A DNA stretch of 64,000 nucleotides from Variovorax sp. PBL-E5 (GTDB lineage: Bacteria > Pseudomonadota > Gammaproteobacteria > Burkholderiales > Burkholderiaceae_C): the NCBI RefSeq assembly GCF_901827185.1, contig NZ_LR594671.1, forward strand, positions 496,001 through 560,000, given 5' to 3'. Made by a program: the position numbers and the translations under genes. Shown piece by piece: positions 19,726 to 28,722 of this stretch. Each line of letters starts with the position of its first letter. Positions within the stretch are counted from its first letter, which is position 1. The notes beneath the pieces are model-generated. The model made no database searches. It saw only the letters and a program-made list of their open reading frames with translations, and was not told the origin of the DNA.

Positions 19726-20760
19726 TCACTCCACGCTGGCGCCGGAGCGCTTGACGATCTCGGCCCACTTGGGAATGTCGGTGCGCAGCAGCGCGGCCAA
19801 GGCCTCGGGCGAGCTGGACTCGGGCTCGATGCCGAGTGCCGTCAGCTGACGGCGCAGCGCCGGGTCGGCCATCGTGTGGACCAGCGCGGCGTTCAGCCGC
19901 GCGATGATCGCCGGCGCCGTCTTGCCCGGAGCGAACACGCCGAGCCAGTTGGAAACGTCGTAGCCTGCCAGTCCGGACTCCGACAGCGTCGGCACGTCGG
20001 GCAGGGCGCCCATGCGCTTGATCGACGTCACGGCCAGTGCACGTACGCGCCCGGTCTGGATGTGCGGCGCATACACCGTGTAGGAGTCGAAGGCCATGTC
20101 GATCCGGCCGCCCAGCAGATCCGTCAGCAAGGGGGCACTTCCCTTGTACGGCACGTGCAGGAGACGAACTCCCGCCATGCTTTCGAACAAGGCGCCCGAA
20201 AGATGGCCGGAGCTTCCGCTGCCGGCAGAGCCGTAGGTCAGGCTGCCCGGCTTCTTTTTCGCCAACGCGATGAGTTCGGCGACGTTGGTGACCGGCAGCC
20301 TGGCATCGACGACCAGAACGCGAGGCGTGAGATGCGTCAGGCCCACGGGGGCGAAGTCCCGGACCGGGTCGTACGGCAGTTGCCGATAGAGCGCGGGGTT
20401 GATGGCCTGCGTTCCCATGGTGCCGAACAGCAGCGTGTAGCCGTCGGCGGGGGCCTTGGCGACGGCATCGGCAGCGCTGATGCCCCCGGCGCCGCCGCGG
20501 TTGTCCACGATGACCTGCTGCCCCAGGTCGGCCTGCAGTCCCTTTGCCAGGCCACGGGCCATGATGTCGGCGGCGCCGCCGGCGGTGAACGGCACGATCA
20601 GGCGCAGCGGCTTCTGGGGAAATTCGGCGTGCGCGTGCGAGACGCCGGTGACGGCGGCAACGAGCATCAGCGCGTGCAGGATCAAGGACGCATGGCCCCC
20701 AACGCGTTCTCGAAACGAGCGTACGAGCCCAGAGAAGTGAAAAGGGCGTGTCTCTGGCAT
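19726..20760 (-). CDS. Bug/TctC family substrate-binding protein
   Basis: 344 residues. An unusually long basic N-terminus precedes the signal peptide (about residues 24-45, ending HAHAE). The family pattern follows: PLRLIVPFTAGGAADIMARG, IVDNRGGAGG, DAVAKAPADGYTLLFGT, YGSAGSGSSGHLSGALFE, HVPYKGSAPLLTDLLGGRID. A periplasmic carboxylate binder is expected. Co-transcribed with the Ser-less alpha/beta-hydrolase downstream; its promoter region carries the same two operator modules as the Bug gene at 15559. Confidence 0.92.
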   Translation of the reverse strand: MPETRPFHFSGLVRSFRERVGGHASLILHALMLVAAVTGVSHAHAEFPQKPLRLIVPFTAGGAADIMARGLAKGLQADLGQQVIVDNRGGAGGISAADAVAKAPADGYTLLFGTMGTQAINPALYRQLPYDPVRDFAPVGLTHLTPRVLVVDARLPVTNVAELIALAKKKPGSLTYGSAGSGSSGHLSGALFESMAGVRLLHVPYKGSAPLLTDLLGGRIDMAFDSYTVYAPHIQTGRVRALAVTSIKRMGALPDVPTLSESGLAGYDVSNWLGVFAPGKTAPAIIARLNAALVHTMADPALRRQLTALGIEPESSSPEALAALLRTDIPKWAEIVKRSGASVE

Positions 20761-20872
20761 GGCAACTCCGTGGGCTCTCTGTGGACGGCAGGCGGCGGCC
20801 CGCCGCGTCTGTTCCGGACAGCGGGAGTGTAGGTAGGCGCGCGCATCCGGGCCATGCCTGCCGCAGGCAAGC

Positions 20873-20960
20873 CTGCTATGCAGATGCGGTATGTCTGCGG
20901 CCTGGCGCGCTGTTCAGCACGGCGCCCGAGCTATGCGTCCAGCCGCATCACAGCATTGCC
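20873..20960 (-). promoter_or_regulatory. Two-part operator region upstream of second Bug gene
   Basis: Read on the minus strand: module 1, ATGCG-N6-CGCAT (20933-20948 with a 12-base conserved flank to 20960), then module 2, CTGC-ATA-GCAG (20873-20883). The two module centres are about 62 bases apart, versus about 40 in the 15.4-kb copy, a difference of about two helical turns. It lies between divergent genes and could serve both. Confidence 0.5.
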
Positions 20961-21034
20961 CCTGGCTGCGTAGGCACGCGCAGGCAACGTGCCTAGAGTT
21001 CCGGGGCCCCGTTACTGCAGGAATGAAGACAACC

Positions 21035-21979
21035 ATGCGAAATCAGATGAAAACCACAACCAGTCTCTCGCGGCGCCTGTTCGGCGTCGCGGTCATCTGC
21101 ATGGGCATGCTCGGCGCCGGCCTGGCACGGGCTGCCGACGAATTCAAGGCGTCCTGGGTCACGGCCAGCGATGGCGTCCGTCTGTCGGTGCGCGAGTACG
21201 GCAATCTCCAGGGACCCGCCATCGTGTTCGTGCACGGCATCGCGCAAAGCCAACTTTCGTTCGACCGCCAGGTTCACAGCGAGCTGGCAAAGAAATACCA
21301 CCTGGTCACCTACGATCTTCGAGGCCACGGCGAATCCGACAAGCCGACGAGCGAAGAGGCCTATGTCAATGGCCGTCGCATGTCCGACGACCTGCGAAGC
21401 GTGATGACAGCGACCGGCGTCCACAAGCCGGTGCTCGTGGGTTGGTCGCTCGGCGGAATCATCGTTGCCCAATACCTGAGCGACTACGGCGATGCCGAGA
21501 TCAGCGGGGTCAACTTCGTCGGTGCGCGCATCGCGCAGCCGCCGGGCACACCGGCACGCATGCCCGGCGCCGCTTACATCCGGACCATGCTTTCGCCGAA
21601 GCTCGAGGAAAACATCCGCGCGACGGCCAGCTTCGTTCGTGCCTGCGTCGCCACACCGCTGTCGCCGGCGGATTTCGAACTCATGCTCGGCTACAACATG
21701 GCCAGTCCGGTGTTCGCGCGTGCCGCGACGCTCAAGTGGAGCGGCGGCACGGACTTTGCCGCTGCGCTGCCTCGCACCAAGGTACCGGTGCTGATCTCGC
21801 ATGGCCGGCTGGATCAGGTCATCTCGCCCGACGTGGCGCAGGAAGCGGGGCGGATTCTTCCGGCCGCCAAGGTCTCCTGGTACGACCATGGCGGGCATTC
21901 GCTGTTCTTCGACGACGCGCCGCGCTTCAATGCCGAGCTGGCCGCGTTCGTGGATGCCGCGACCGCGATGACGCACTGA
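21035..21979 (+). CDS. Exported alpha/beta-hydrolase
   Basis: 314 residues with an N-terminal signal peptide (SRRLFGVAVICMGMLGAGLA, ending ARAAD). The catalytic triad is visible: Ser in GWSLGG (about 140), Asp in HGRLDQVIS (about 256) and His in DHGGHSLFF (about 285); HGIAQSQLSFD is the oxyanion loop. Likely a periplasmic esterase or lactonase; substrate unknown. Start uncertain: ATG at 21023 is too close to AGGA (21019-21022), so 21035 is preferred, and 21047 is possible. It is divergent from the second Bug gene and shares its regulatory region. Confidence 0.85.
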   Translation: MRNQMKTTTSLSRRLFGVAVICMGMLGAGLARAADEFKASWVTASDGVRLSVREYGNLQGPAIVFVHGIAQSQLSFDRQVHSELAKKYHLVTYDLRGHGESDKPTSEEAYVNGRRMSDDLRSVMTATGVHKPVLVGWSLGGIIVAQYLSDYGDAEISGVNFVGARIAQPPGTPARMPGAAYIRTMLSPKLEENIRATASFVRACVATPLSPADFELMLGYNMASPVFARAATLKWSGGTDFAAALPRTKVPVLISHGRLDQVISPDVAQEAGRILPAAKVSWYDHGGHSLFFDDAPRFNAELAAFVDAATAMTH

Positions 21980-22047
21980 CCGCAGATCGGAGATCGGAGA
22001 TCCGGGCGCTCCGGACTGCACCGGCGACCGCCGGCATCGGCCGACCC

Positions 22048-23040
22048 CTACGCGGCCGAGGCGTCAGAGGGGCTCGCCGGCTCCGTCGAATGCCACATGC
22101 CGCTGCGGCCCATGTCGTCCACGATGTCCACGATGGCTGCAGCCACGGACTGCACGGCCTTGCGCGGGCCCTTGGTCTTGGACATGGCCATCGAGATGCT
22201 GCGCTGCAACGGCGGATCGATGATTCTCGCGGCCTGGAGGCGCCCCTCTTCCACTTCCGTCCAGACCGCATGCAGCGGCAGCACCGTATAGACGCGCTCC
22301 TGGGCCACCAGCGACTTGAAGAGCGGCAGCGAGTCGGCTTCGATCACCGTGGAAACCGTGACCCTCTCTTGCCGGGCGGTCGCGTCGAGTGCGTTGCGCA
22401 ATCCGTTGGGCGAACTCGGCAGGATGAAGGGCAGGCCGTGCATCGCGCGGAAGCTGATGTCCGGCGCTTGGGTGACCTTGTCGCCTCGCGCGCCGATCAG
22501 GTAGCTGTCGACGGTGGCGAGCAATTGTTCGTGCTCGGGTCGTGATGCGCCGTAGCGGTAGAGGATCGCGAGGTCGACCCGTGCGTCGGTCAGCCACTCT
22601 TCCACCTGGCCGCTGGAGCCTTCGAGCACCTTGAGGCTGATGCCGGAATGACGGGCGCGCAATTGCGAAAACAAGCGCCCGATCAGCGGATGCGCAATCG
22701 ACGGCAGGAGGCCGACGGTCACTCGACCGGATGGCTCCTGCGCGTTGCTGCGGATCTGTGCTTCCAGCTGTTGGGCGTCTTCCAGCAAGGTGCGCACCGG
22801 GCCGAGGATCTGCGCGCCCGTCTCGGTCAGTTCCACACCCCGACCCGTCCGGGTGAACAAGCGACAGCCGCATTGCCGCTCCAGCGCATTGATCTGCCGG
22901 CTCAGAAGGGATTGGTTGCTGTCCAGGAACAGCGCTGCGCGCGTCAGGCTGCCGAGTTCGGCGATCGCGAGGAACGCACGCCAGATCGTCAGATCGCCGG
23001 CGAAATCCAACTGGATGTCGGTGGCCTTGCCGGATTGCAT
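22048..23040 (-). CDS. LysR-family transcriptional regulator
   Basis: 330 residues. A winged HTH (about 18-75: AELGSLTRAALFLDSNQSLL, SRQINALERQCGCRLF) is followed by a LysR effector domain (about 105-310). It is the only regulator in the 12-23 kb catabolic region and is the best candidate to bind the modules at 11987, 15419 and 20873 in response to a pathway metabolite (inference). It lies divergently next to oxyR with 102 bases between the starts. Confidence 0.93.
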   Translation of the reverse strand: MQSGKATDIQLDFAGDLTIWRAFLAIAELGSLTRAALFLDSNQSLLSRQINALERQCGCRLFTRTGRGVELTETGAQILGPVRTLLEDAQQLEAQIRSNAQEPSGRVTVGLLPSIAHPLIGRLFSQLRARHSGISLKVLEGSSGQVEEWLTDARVDLAILYRYGASRPEHEQLLATVDSYLIGARGDKVTQAPDISFRAMHGLPFILPSSPNGLRNALDATARQERVTVSTVIEADSLPLFKSLVAQERVYTVLPLHAVWTEVEEGRLQAARIIDPPLQRSISMAMSKTKGPRKAVQSVAAAIVDIVDDMGRSGMWHSTEPASPSDASAA

Positions 23041-23142
23041 GCGCTGGGTGTCTCCTGTACAGGCGAAGGATTATGTGCCAGGGTCGGTGGATTCGCAGGG
23101 GCCGGCGAGGGTTGGAGGGCATGCGCATAATTGACGCGAGCT

Positions 23143-24108
23143 ATGACCCTCACCGAACTCAAATACATCGTCGCGGTCGCACGCGAACGGCATTTCGGCA
23201 AGGCGGCCGAAGCCTGCTATGTATCGCAACCCACGCTGTCGGTCGCCATCAAGAAACTGGAAGACGAGCTCGAGGTGAAGCTGTTCGAGCGCAGCGCGGG
23301 TGAGGTCACGGTGACCCCGCTCGGCGAGCAGATCGTGCAGCAGGCGCAGAGCGTGCTCGACCAGGCGGCCAGCATCAAGGAGATCGCCAAGCGCGGCAAG
23401 GATCCGTTGTCGGGTCCGCTCAACCTTGGCGTGATCTACACCATCGGCCCCTACCTGCTGCCGGACCTGGTGCGTCAGAACATCGCGCGCACGCCGCAGA
23501 TGCCGCTCGTGCTGCAGGAGAACTTCACCGTCAAGCTGCTGGAGATGCTGCGCGCCGGCGAGATCGATTGCGCGATCATGGCCGAGCCTTTTCCCGATGC
23601 CGGCCTGGCGACCGCCGCGCTTTACGACGAACCTTTCATGGCCGCGCTGCCGGCGCACCATCCGCTGGCGCAGCGCGAGTCGGTGAGTTCCGAGGAGCTC
23701 AAGAAGGAAACCATGCTGCTGCTCGGCACCGGCCACTGCTTTCGCGACCATGTGCTCGAGGTGTGTCCTGAGTTCGCGCGCTTCTCGAGCAACGCCGAGG
23801 GCATCCGCAAAAGCTTCGAGGGCTCGTCGCTCGAGACCATCAAGCACATGGTGGCCTCGGGCATGGGCGTGACCTTGGTGCCGCGCCTTTCGGTGCCGGC
23901 GAATGCGCTCAAGCCCAGAGCCAAGGGCCGCAAGGAGCCGGAGCAGATCGTGCGCTATCTGCCGGTGCGCGATGCGCATGGCGGCGAACCGCCGACGCGG
24001 CGCGTCGCGCTGGCCTGGCGCCGCAGCTTCACGCGCTATGAAGCGATCGCGGCCTTGCGCAATGCCATCTACGCCTGCGAATTGCCGGGCGTCACGCGCC
24101 TCTCGTAG
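23143..24108 (+). CDS. oxyR: Hydrogen peroxide-sensing regulator OxyR
   Basis: 321 residues. LysR-type HTH at the N-terminus (MTLTELKYIVAVARERHFGKAAEACYVSQPTLS pattern). The two redox cysteines of OxyR are present at Cys199 and Cys208 in GHCFRDHVLEVC, with the same eight-residue spacing as in E. coli. SLETIKHMVASGMGVTLVP also matches OxyR. The ATG at 23143 gives the standard N-terminus. On oxidation it should activate peroxide defence genes; dps is directly downstream with a plausible OxyR site in its promoter. Confidence 0.93.
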   Translation: MTLTELKYIVAVARERHFGKAAEACYVSQPTLSVAIKKLEDELEVKLFERSAGEVTVTPLGEQIVQQAQSVLDQAASIKEIAKRGKDPLSGPLNLGVIYTIGPYLLPDLVRQNIARTPQMPLVLQENFTVKLLEMLRAGEIDCAIMAEPFPDAGLATAALYDEPFMAALPAHHPLAQRESVSSEELKKETMLLLGTGHCFRDHVLEVCPEFARFSSNAEGIRKSFEGSSLETIKHMVASGMGVTLVPRLSVPANALKPRAKGRKEPEQIVRYLPVRDAHGGEPPTRRVALAWRRSFTRYEAIAALRNAIYACELPGVTRLS

Positions 24109-24124
24109 CAAGCGGGTCGAGAGC

Positions 24125-24150
24125 GTATCGCTGCGATAGAGTGCGGCTGT
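24125..24150 (+). promoter_or_regulatory. Putative OxyR operator upstream of dps
   Basis: Half-sites GTAT (24125-24128), ATAG (24136-24139) and CTGT (24147-24150) are each separated by seven bases, following the OxyR pattern CTAT-N7-ATAG-N7-CTAT with one mismatch in each outer half-site. It also contains the palindrome TATCGC-T-GCGATA. It lies 64 bases before the dps start. Confidence 0.45.
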
Positions 24151-24213
24151 TGCGCAGGCCGGATGCGGCCTCTAAAGTTTGCGTGTCCATCATCCCCAAA
24201 GAGAATCCATCAC

Positions 24214-24807
24214 ATGGCCAAAGTCGTGAAGAAAACCAAGTCCACCATTTCCGCCGCGCCGTCGGCTTCGGCTGGCAAGGTGCCCAAGAAGGGTGGTGCC
24301 GTGGTCGCACAGGAATCCGGCAGCCGCAACGCGCCGATCATCAACATCGGCATCGACCGGCAGGACCGCGCGGCCATCGCCGAAGGCCTGAGCCGCGTGC
24401 TCGCCGACACCTACACGCTTTACCTCACCACGCACAATTTCCACTGGAACGTGACCGGCCCGCACTTCAACTCGCTGCATGCGATGTTCATGAACCAGTA
24501 CACGGAGCTCTGGGGCTCGACCGACATCCTTGCCGAGCGCATTCGCGCACTCGGCCACTACGCGCCGGGTTCGTACGCCGAATTCAGCAAGATCGCGACG
24601 GTGCCCGACGTGCCGCAGAACCCGCCCAAGGCGATGGAGATGGTGCGCATCCTGGTCAAGGGCCACGAGACCGTGTCGCGCATTGCGCGCGAATTCATTC
24701 CCGTTGCCGAGGAGGCCGGCGATGACCCGACCGCCGACATGCTCACCGCGCGCTGCACGGTGCATGACCAGACGGCCTGGATGCTGCGCTCGCTTCTGGA
24801 AGATTGA
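24214..24807 (+). CDS. dps: Dps-family DNA-binding ferritin-like protein
   Basis: 197 residues. A Lys/Ala-rich N-terminal tail (about 1-35, [10 protein letters not shown]..., KVPKKGG) of the kind used by Dps to bind DNA leads into a four-helix ferritin-like core. The ferroxidase region [12 protein letters not shown] (about 73-84) and the following helix ending [13 protein letters not shown] are present. It oxidises Fe(II) with H2O2 and protects DNA; the product is a dodecamer in the family. Located after oxyR with its own promoter region and a likely OxyR site. Confidence 0.92.
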   Translation: MAKVVKKTKSTISAAPSASAGKVPKKGGAVVAQESGSRNAPIINIGIDRQDRAAIAEGLSRVLADTYTLYLTTHNFHWNVTGPHFNSLHAMFMNQYTELWGSTDILAERIRALGHYAPGSYAEFSKIATVPDVPQNPPKAMEMVRILVKGHETVSRIAREFIPVAEEAGDDPTADMLTARCTVHDQTAWMLRSLLED

Positions 24808-24833
24808 GGTGTTGCCATTGAAGCCGGAAACAC

Positions 24834-24918
24834 CGTGGAACCGGCTCCGCCGGGCCGCTGGTGTTGCCCCCTTGAGGGGGGAGGCGGCTACGCGAAGTGA
24901 GCAAGCAACGGGGGTGGG
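24834..24918 (+). repeat. Dispersed intergenic repeat, copy A
   Basis: An 85-base element with a GC-rich core (GGAACCGGCT, CCGGGCCGC, TTGCCCCC, an AGGGGG-type complement, AGGCG) that matches the reverse complement of 49996-50082 over its whole length. The CCCCC/GGGGG arms can fold into a hairpin. It lies between dps and ubiA, and its 3' end overlaps the proposed ubiA start. A repeat of this kind is probably numerous in the genome. Confidence 0.7.
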
Positions 24919-25759
24919 TTTGTACCTCGATCTCATTCGCTGGAACCGCCCGGCGGGCTGGCTGCTGCTGCTCTGGCCCACGCTGGGCGCGCTGTGGTTC
25001 GCCGCCGACGGCTGGCCGGGCTGGCATTTGCTCATCGTCTTCGTGGCGGGGACGGTATTGATGCGCAGCGCAGGCTGCTGTATCAACGACGTGGCCGATC
25101 GGGACTTCGACCGCCACGTCAAGCGCACGGCCCAGCGTCCGGTGACCCGCGGCGCCGTCTCGGTCAAGGAGGCGCTCGCGCTCGGTGCCGTGCTCGCGCT
25201 GGCTGCCTTCGGGCTCGTGCTCACGACGAACCGCGTCACGGTGCTGTGGTCCTTCGCGGCGCTGGCCATCACGCTGGTCTATCCGTTTGCCAAGCGCTTC
25301 GTCTCGGTGCCGCAGGCGGTGCTGGGCGTTGCCTTCAGCTTCGGCATTCCGATGGCATTCGCCGCCGTGCGCGGCAGCGTGCCCGGGCTGGCCTGGTGGC
25401 TGCTGGCGGGCAATCTGTTCTGGGTGCTGGCCTACGACACCGAGTACGCCATGGTCGATCGCGACGATGACCTCAAGATCGGCATGAAGACCTCGGCCAT
25501 CACCTTCGGCCGCTTCGATGTGCCCATCGTCATGGCGAGCTACGCGATCTTCCTGGCCGCCTGGGCAGCGGCCGGCGCGGGCCGGTCGCTGGGCGTGGTC
25601 TTTTTCATTGCCATCGGCATCGCGGCCGCGCAGGCGCTGTGGCACTGGCGGCTGATTCGAGCGCGCACGCGCGATGGCTGCTTCAAGGCTTTTCGCCTGA
25701 ACCACTGGCTCGGCTTCGCGGTGTTCGCCGGCGTCGCGGCCGGCTACGCGCTGCGCTGA
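24914..25759 (+). CDS. ubiA: 4-hydroxybenzoate polyprenyltransferase
   Basis: 281 residues, about nine membrane helices. It attaches the polyprenyl tail to 4-hydroxybenzoate in ubiquinone synthesis. Both aspartate-rich motifs are present: [15 protein letters not shown] (about 53-67) and [12 protein letters not shown] (about 177-188). The N-terminus [16 protein letters not shown] is typical. No ATG is available: the likely start is the GTG at 24914 or TTG at 24920, both inside or at the edge of repeat copy A, so insertion of the repeat may have replaced the original first codons and ribosome-binding site. Confidence 0.93.
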   Translation: MGLYLDLIRWNRPAGWLLLLWPTLGALWFAADGWPGWHLLIVFVAGTVLMRSAGCCINDVADRDFDRHVKRTAQRPVTRGAVSVKEALALGAVLALAAFGLVLTTNRVTVLWSFAALAITLVYPFAKRFVSVPQAVLGVAFSFGIPMAFAAVRGSVPGLAWWLLAGNLFWVLAYDTEYAMVDRDDDLKIGMKTSAITFGRFDVPIVMASYAIFLAAWAAAGAGRSLGVVFFIAIGIAAAQALWHWRLIRARTRDGCFKAFRLNHWLGFAVFAGVAAGYALR

Positions 25760-25774
25760 GGCCGGCGCCGGTCC

Positions 25775-26632
25775 TCAGCCGCGGCCGAACTCGTGCGCGA
25801 GTTCGCCGGCACGCTGGTGTGCGGCGCGGATCGCGGCCTTGAACTTCGCCTTGACGTCGGCCCCTTCCAGAGAACTGATGGCGGCGTGGGTGGTGCCGCC
25901 CTTGGAGGTCACACGCTCGCGCAGCACCGCCGGCGGATCGGTGGCGTCGCCTGCCAGGGCCGATGCGCCTGCGAAGGTGCCCACCGCGAGTCGATGCGCC
26001 TGGTCCGCGGACAGGCCCAGCTCGACGCCGGCCTCGGTCATGGCCTCGATGAAATAGAACACATAGGCGGGGCCCGAGCCCGACACCGCGGTGACGGCAT
26101 CGAGTGCGCTTTCGGCATCGACCCACAGAAGATCGCCCGTGGCGTCCAGCACCTGCTCGACCCGCTTTCGGTCATCGCCGTCGACCGCCGCGCGGGCGTA
26201 GAGCCCGGTCATGCCGCGGCCGATCAGGGCCGGCGTGTTGGGCATCGCGCGCACGATGCGTTCGGTGCCGAGCCAGTGGGCGATGCTGTCGGAGGGGATG
26301 CCCGCGGCAACGCTCAGATGCAGCGCGTCCCCACCCATGGCGCGTACCGGCCGTGCGGCTTCGGCAAAGGTTTGCGGCTTCACGGCCCAGACCATCACCT
26401 CGCAGCGGGCGAGCGCGCTGCCTGCCTGCGCTTGCGCGACGATGCCGAAGTCGTGCGCCAGCCGGGCGCGGGCTTCTGCAAAGGGTTCGACGACCTCGAA
26501 GGCGTCGGCCGGCGTTCCCTGCTTGACGAGCCCGCCGATGATGGCGCTCGCCATGTTGCCGCCGCCGATGAAGGCGATCGGCGGCAAGGGGGCCGCCTCG
26601 CGGCGGGGCAGGAAGGTGACTGCGATGTTCAT
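25775..26632 (-). CDS. proC: Pyrroline-5-carboxylate reductase
   Basis: 285 residues. Last step of proline synthesis, reducing P5C with NAD(P)H. It has the dinucleotide motif IAFIGGGNMASAIIGG (about 19-34), VKPQ, MPNTPALIGRGMT and the C-terminal signature SGSGPAYVFYFIEAM followed by TSKGGTTHAAI. Convergent with ubiA. The lipoprotein gene upstream ends three bases before its start, so the two form an operon. Confidence 0.96.
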   Translation of the reverse strand: MNIAVTFLPRREAAPLPPIAFIGGGNMASAIIGGLVKQGTPADAFEVVEPFAEARARLAHDFGIVAQAQAGSALARCEVMVWAVKPQTFAEAARPVRAMGGDALHLSVAAGIPSDSIAHWLGTERIVRAMPNTPALIGRGMTGLYARAAVDGDDRKRVEQVLDATGDLLWVDAESALDAVTAVSGSGPAYVFYFIEAMTEAGVELGLSADQAHRLAVGTFAGASALAGDATDPPAVLRERVTSKGGTTHAAISSLEGADVKAKFKAAIRAAHQRAGELAHEFGRG

Positions 26633-26635
26633 GAC

Positions 26636-27811
26636 TTATCCCGTGAATTCGAATGCGGCGAACTGCGTGATCTGCAGGGGATTGAAATTGTCGTCGCTCA
26701 CCACCACCAGCATGCGATGGCCGTTCGGCAAGGAGGGTCCCCAGCACATGCCTTCGGTGTTGTCCAGGCGCGAGAGGCCGAGCGTGGCGAAGTCGGCGAC
26801 CAGGGTTTTCGGCGCCGGCCGGTAGCTGCCCGGGACGAGCGCTTCCAGCGGCAGCGTGTCGCTGGCGTTGTGCGTGTCGATCTCGTAGAGGCGCAGCGAG
26901 TTGCCGACGCCGGTCGCGTAGGCGCTCTCGAGCACCAGCATGCGATCGGCATCGATCATCAGCACTTCGCTGACGCCGTTGTCCGCGTAGGCACCCGGAA
27001 CCAGGGGTCGCTGCGGGATCGCATCCGGCAGGTAGGCGATCTGGCGTGTGGCGCGCCCGGTCGCGAGTTCGATCCGGATGAATCGGCAAGGCCCCCCCGG
27101 CGCGCAGAGGGTCGGAACGGGGCCGTCCTGGATCAGGGCGTTCTGCATGGCGAGCCAGGCGTGGCGGCCGTCGGGTGTCAGCGTCAGGCCTTCCAGGGCG
27201 AGGTTGTCGCGCGCGCCGCGCCGGCCGTCGGGGCTGGGCTGGAACATCGCCGGCAGCGGGATCTCGCGCAGCAAGGAGCCGTCGCGCCGCGATTCGTAGA
27301 AGGCCGGACCGAAACCCCGGGCCTCGTCGCCCTCGCTGGTCCAGAGAACCGTGCCGCTGTCGCGACGCCACCGCAGCGCTTCGGGATCCGGCACGGGCAC
27401 ACCCGCGCGCGCCTGCGGCCGTGCAGGCCAGGACTCGCCATTCGCTTGCCTGAACGTGGTGACGTCGGTGGGTTCGGGCGCCGCGCTGCCGACCGACCAG
27501 CGCATGCCGTAGAAACGGGCAGAATTGATGTCTGATCGGTCATCGCTGATAAGCAGGTACTCACCTCGATCGGTGTCGTAGTCGATGCCGGACAGACCGC
27601 CGATCGTGGTTCCCCGAGATGCGAGACGGTGCGGCCAGCGCGCCTCGGCCAGCAGCCGCAGGCGCGGCGGCCCGATCACGGCGGGCGCCACGCTGCGGCA
27701 AGCTGCCAGGCTGCCTCCAAGTGCCATGGCTGCGAATATCGCCTGGCGGCGGGGCAAATGCGCCGTGGTGGAAGTTTGCACGCGGCGCAGTCTATGGGCG
27801 CCGCGTGACAT
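26636..27811 (-). CDS. Esterase-like activity of phytase family lipoprotein
   Basis: 391 residues. The N-terminus has a basic segment with a twin Arg, then a lipoprotein-like signal ending LAAC (Cys about 38). The body is a beta-propeller-like protein of the phytase-esterase (PF13449-type) family, recognised by [23 protein letters not shown] (about 70-92), [28 protein letters not shown] and [16 protein letters not shown]. It is probably anchored in the envelope and hydrolyses an unknown phospho- or ester compound. Transcribed together with proC; divergent from the rplN operon. Confidence 0.8.
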   Translation of the reverse strand: MSRGAHRLRRVQTSTTAHLPRRQAIFAAMALGGSLAACRSVAPAVIGPPRLRLLAEARWPHRLASRGTTIGGLSGIDYDTDRGEYLLISDDRSDINSARFYGMRWSVGSAAPEPTDVTTFRQANGESWPARPQARAGVPVPDPEALRWRRDSGTVLWTSEGDEARGFGPAFYESRRDGSLLREIPLPAMFQPSPDGRRGARDNLALEGLTLTPDGRHAWLAMQNALIQDGPVPTLCAPGGPCRFIRIELATGRATRQIAYLPDAIPQRPLVPGAYADNGVSEVLMIDADRMLVLESAYATGVGNSLRLYEIDTHNASDTLPLEALVPGSYRPAPKTLVADFATLGLSRLDNTEGMCWGPSLPNGHRMLVVVSDDNFNPLQITQFAAFEFTG

Positions 27812-27827
27812 CTCGAATGCAGGGTGG

Positions 27828-27856
27828 TTGACAGCCCCCTGGCGTCATGCAACAAT
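27828..27856 (+). promoter_or_regulatory. Sigma-70-type promoter of the rplN (spc) operon
   Basis: TTGACA at 27828-27833, 17-base spacer, AACAAT at 27851-27856 (four of six to TATAAT). Transcription from about 27863 would give a leader of about 150 bases before rplN. No gene is visible in 27812-28010. Confidence 0.6.
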
Positions 27857-28010
27857 CGCGGGCTTCGCTTTTCCAAAGGCGATCCAAGGCGAATGCTTTC
27901 TGCCCAACGGAAGCGCACCAGAGTGGTTTTGGTGTGTGGACGACGGGCCCAAGACTGACTGCAGAACTTCCGCAAGGAGGGGAGGCGGTACAAGTTGGGA
28001 ATATCACGAA

Positions 28011-28379
28011 ATGATCCAAACTGAATCCCGGCTCGATGTGGCCGACAACACGGGCGCGAAATCCGTCCTGTGTATCAAGGTGCTCGGTGGCTCCAAGCGG
28101 CGTTACGCCAGCGTGGGCGACGTCATCAAGGTCAGCATCAAGGAAGCCGCTCCGCGGGGTCGCGTCAAGAAGGGCGAGATCTACAGCGCAGTGGTGGTCC
28201 GCACCGCCAAGGGCATCCGTCGCAGCGACGGGTCGCTCGTCAAGTTCGACGGCAATGCCGCCGTCTTGCTCAATGCCAAGCTGGAGCCCATCGGCACCCG
28301 CATCTTCGGACCGGTCACGCGCGAACTGCGCACCGAGAAGTTCATGAAGATCGTCTCGCTGGCTCCCGAAGTTCTGTAA
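28011..28379 (+). CDS. rplN: 50S ribosomal protein L14 (uL14)
   Basis: 122 residues, standard length. [28 protein letters not shown] is the typical N-terminus, with [15 protein letters not shown] and the C-terminal GPVTRELR block. It binds 23S rRNA at the 30S interface. First gene of the block here; the S10-operon genes and rpsQ that usually precede it are not in front of it. Followed 13 bases later by rplX. Confidence 0.99.
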   Translation: MIQTESRLDVADNTGAKSVLCIKVLGGSKRRYASVGDVIKVSIKEAAPRGRVKKGEIYSAVVVRTAKGIRRSDGSLVKFDGNAAVLLNAKLEPIGTRIFGPVTRELRTEKFMKIVSLAPEVL

Positions 28380-28392
28380 GGACAACAACGCC

Positions 28393-28710
28393 ATGAACAA
28401 GATTCGCAAAGGCGACCAGGTCATCGTGTTGGCCGGGCGCGACAAGGGCAAGCGCGGCACGGTGTCGCTGCGCAAGGACGATTCGCATCTGATCGTCGAC
28501 GGCATCAACATCGTCAAGAAGCACACCAAGCCGAACCCGCTCAAGGGAACCACCGGTGGCATCGTCGAGAAGGCCATGCCGATTCACCAATCCAACGTGG
28601 CGATCTTCAATGCCGCGACCGGCAAGGCCGATCGCGTGGGCATCAAGGTCACGGACGGCAAGCGCGTGCGCGTCTTCAAGTCCAGCGGCGACGAAATCAA
28701 GATCGCCTAA
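28393..28710 (+). CDS. rplX: 50S ribosomal protein L24 (uL24)
   Basis: 105 residues with the KOW motif near the start ([19 protein letters not shown], about 6-24). An assembly initiator of the 50S subunit. Full length. Second gene of the spc operon. Confidence 0.99.
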   Translation: MNKIRKGDQVIVLAGRDKGKRGTVSLRKDDSHLIVDGINIVKKHTKPNPLKGTTGGIVEKAMPIHQSNVAIFNAATGKADRVGIKVTDGKRVRVFKSSGDEIKIA

Positions 28711-28722
28711 GGGGTACTCACA

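Noticed and set aside
24530..25759. A long frame that would extend ubiA upstream into dps
   Set aside because: The extension is an out-of-frame reading of dps and the dispersed repeat; UbiA homology begins only at about 24920.
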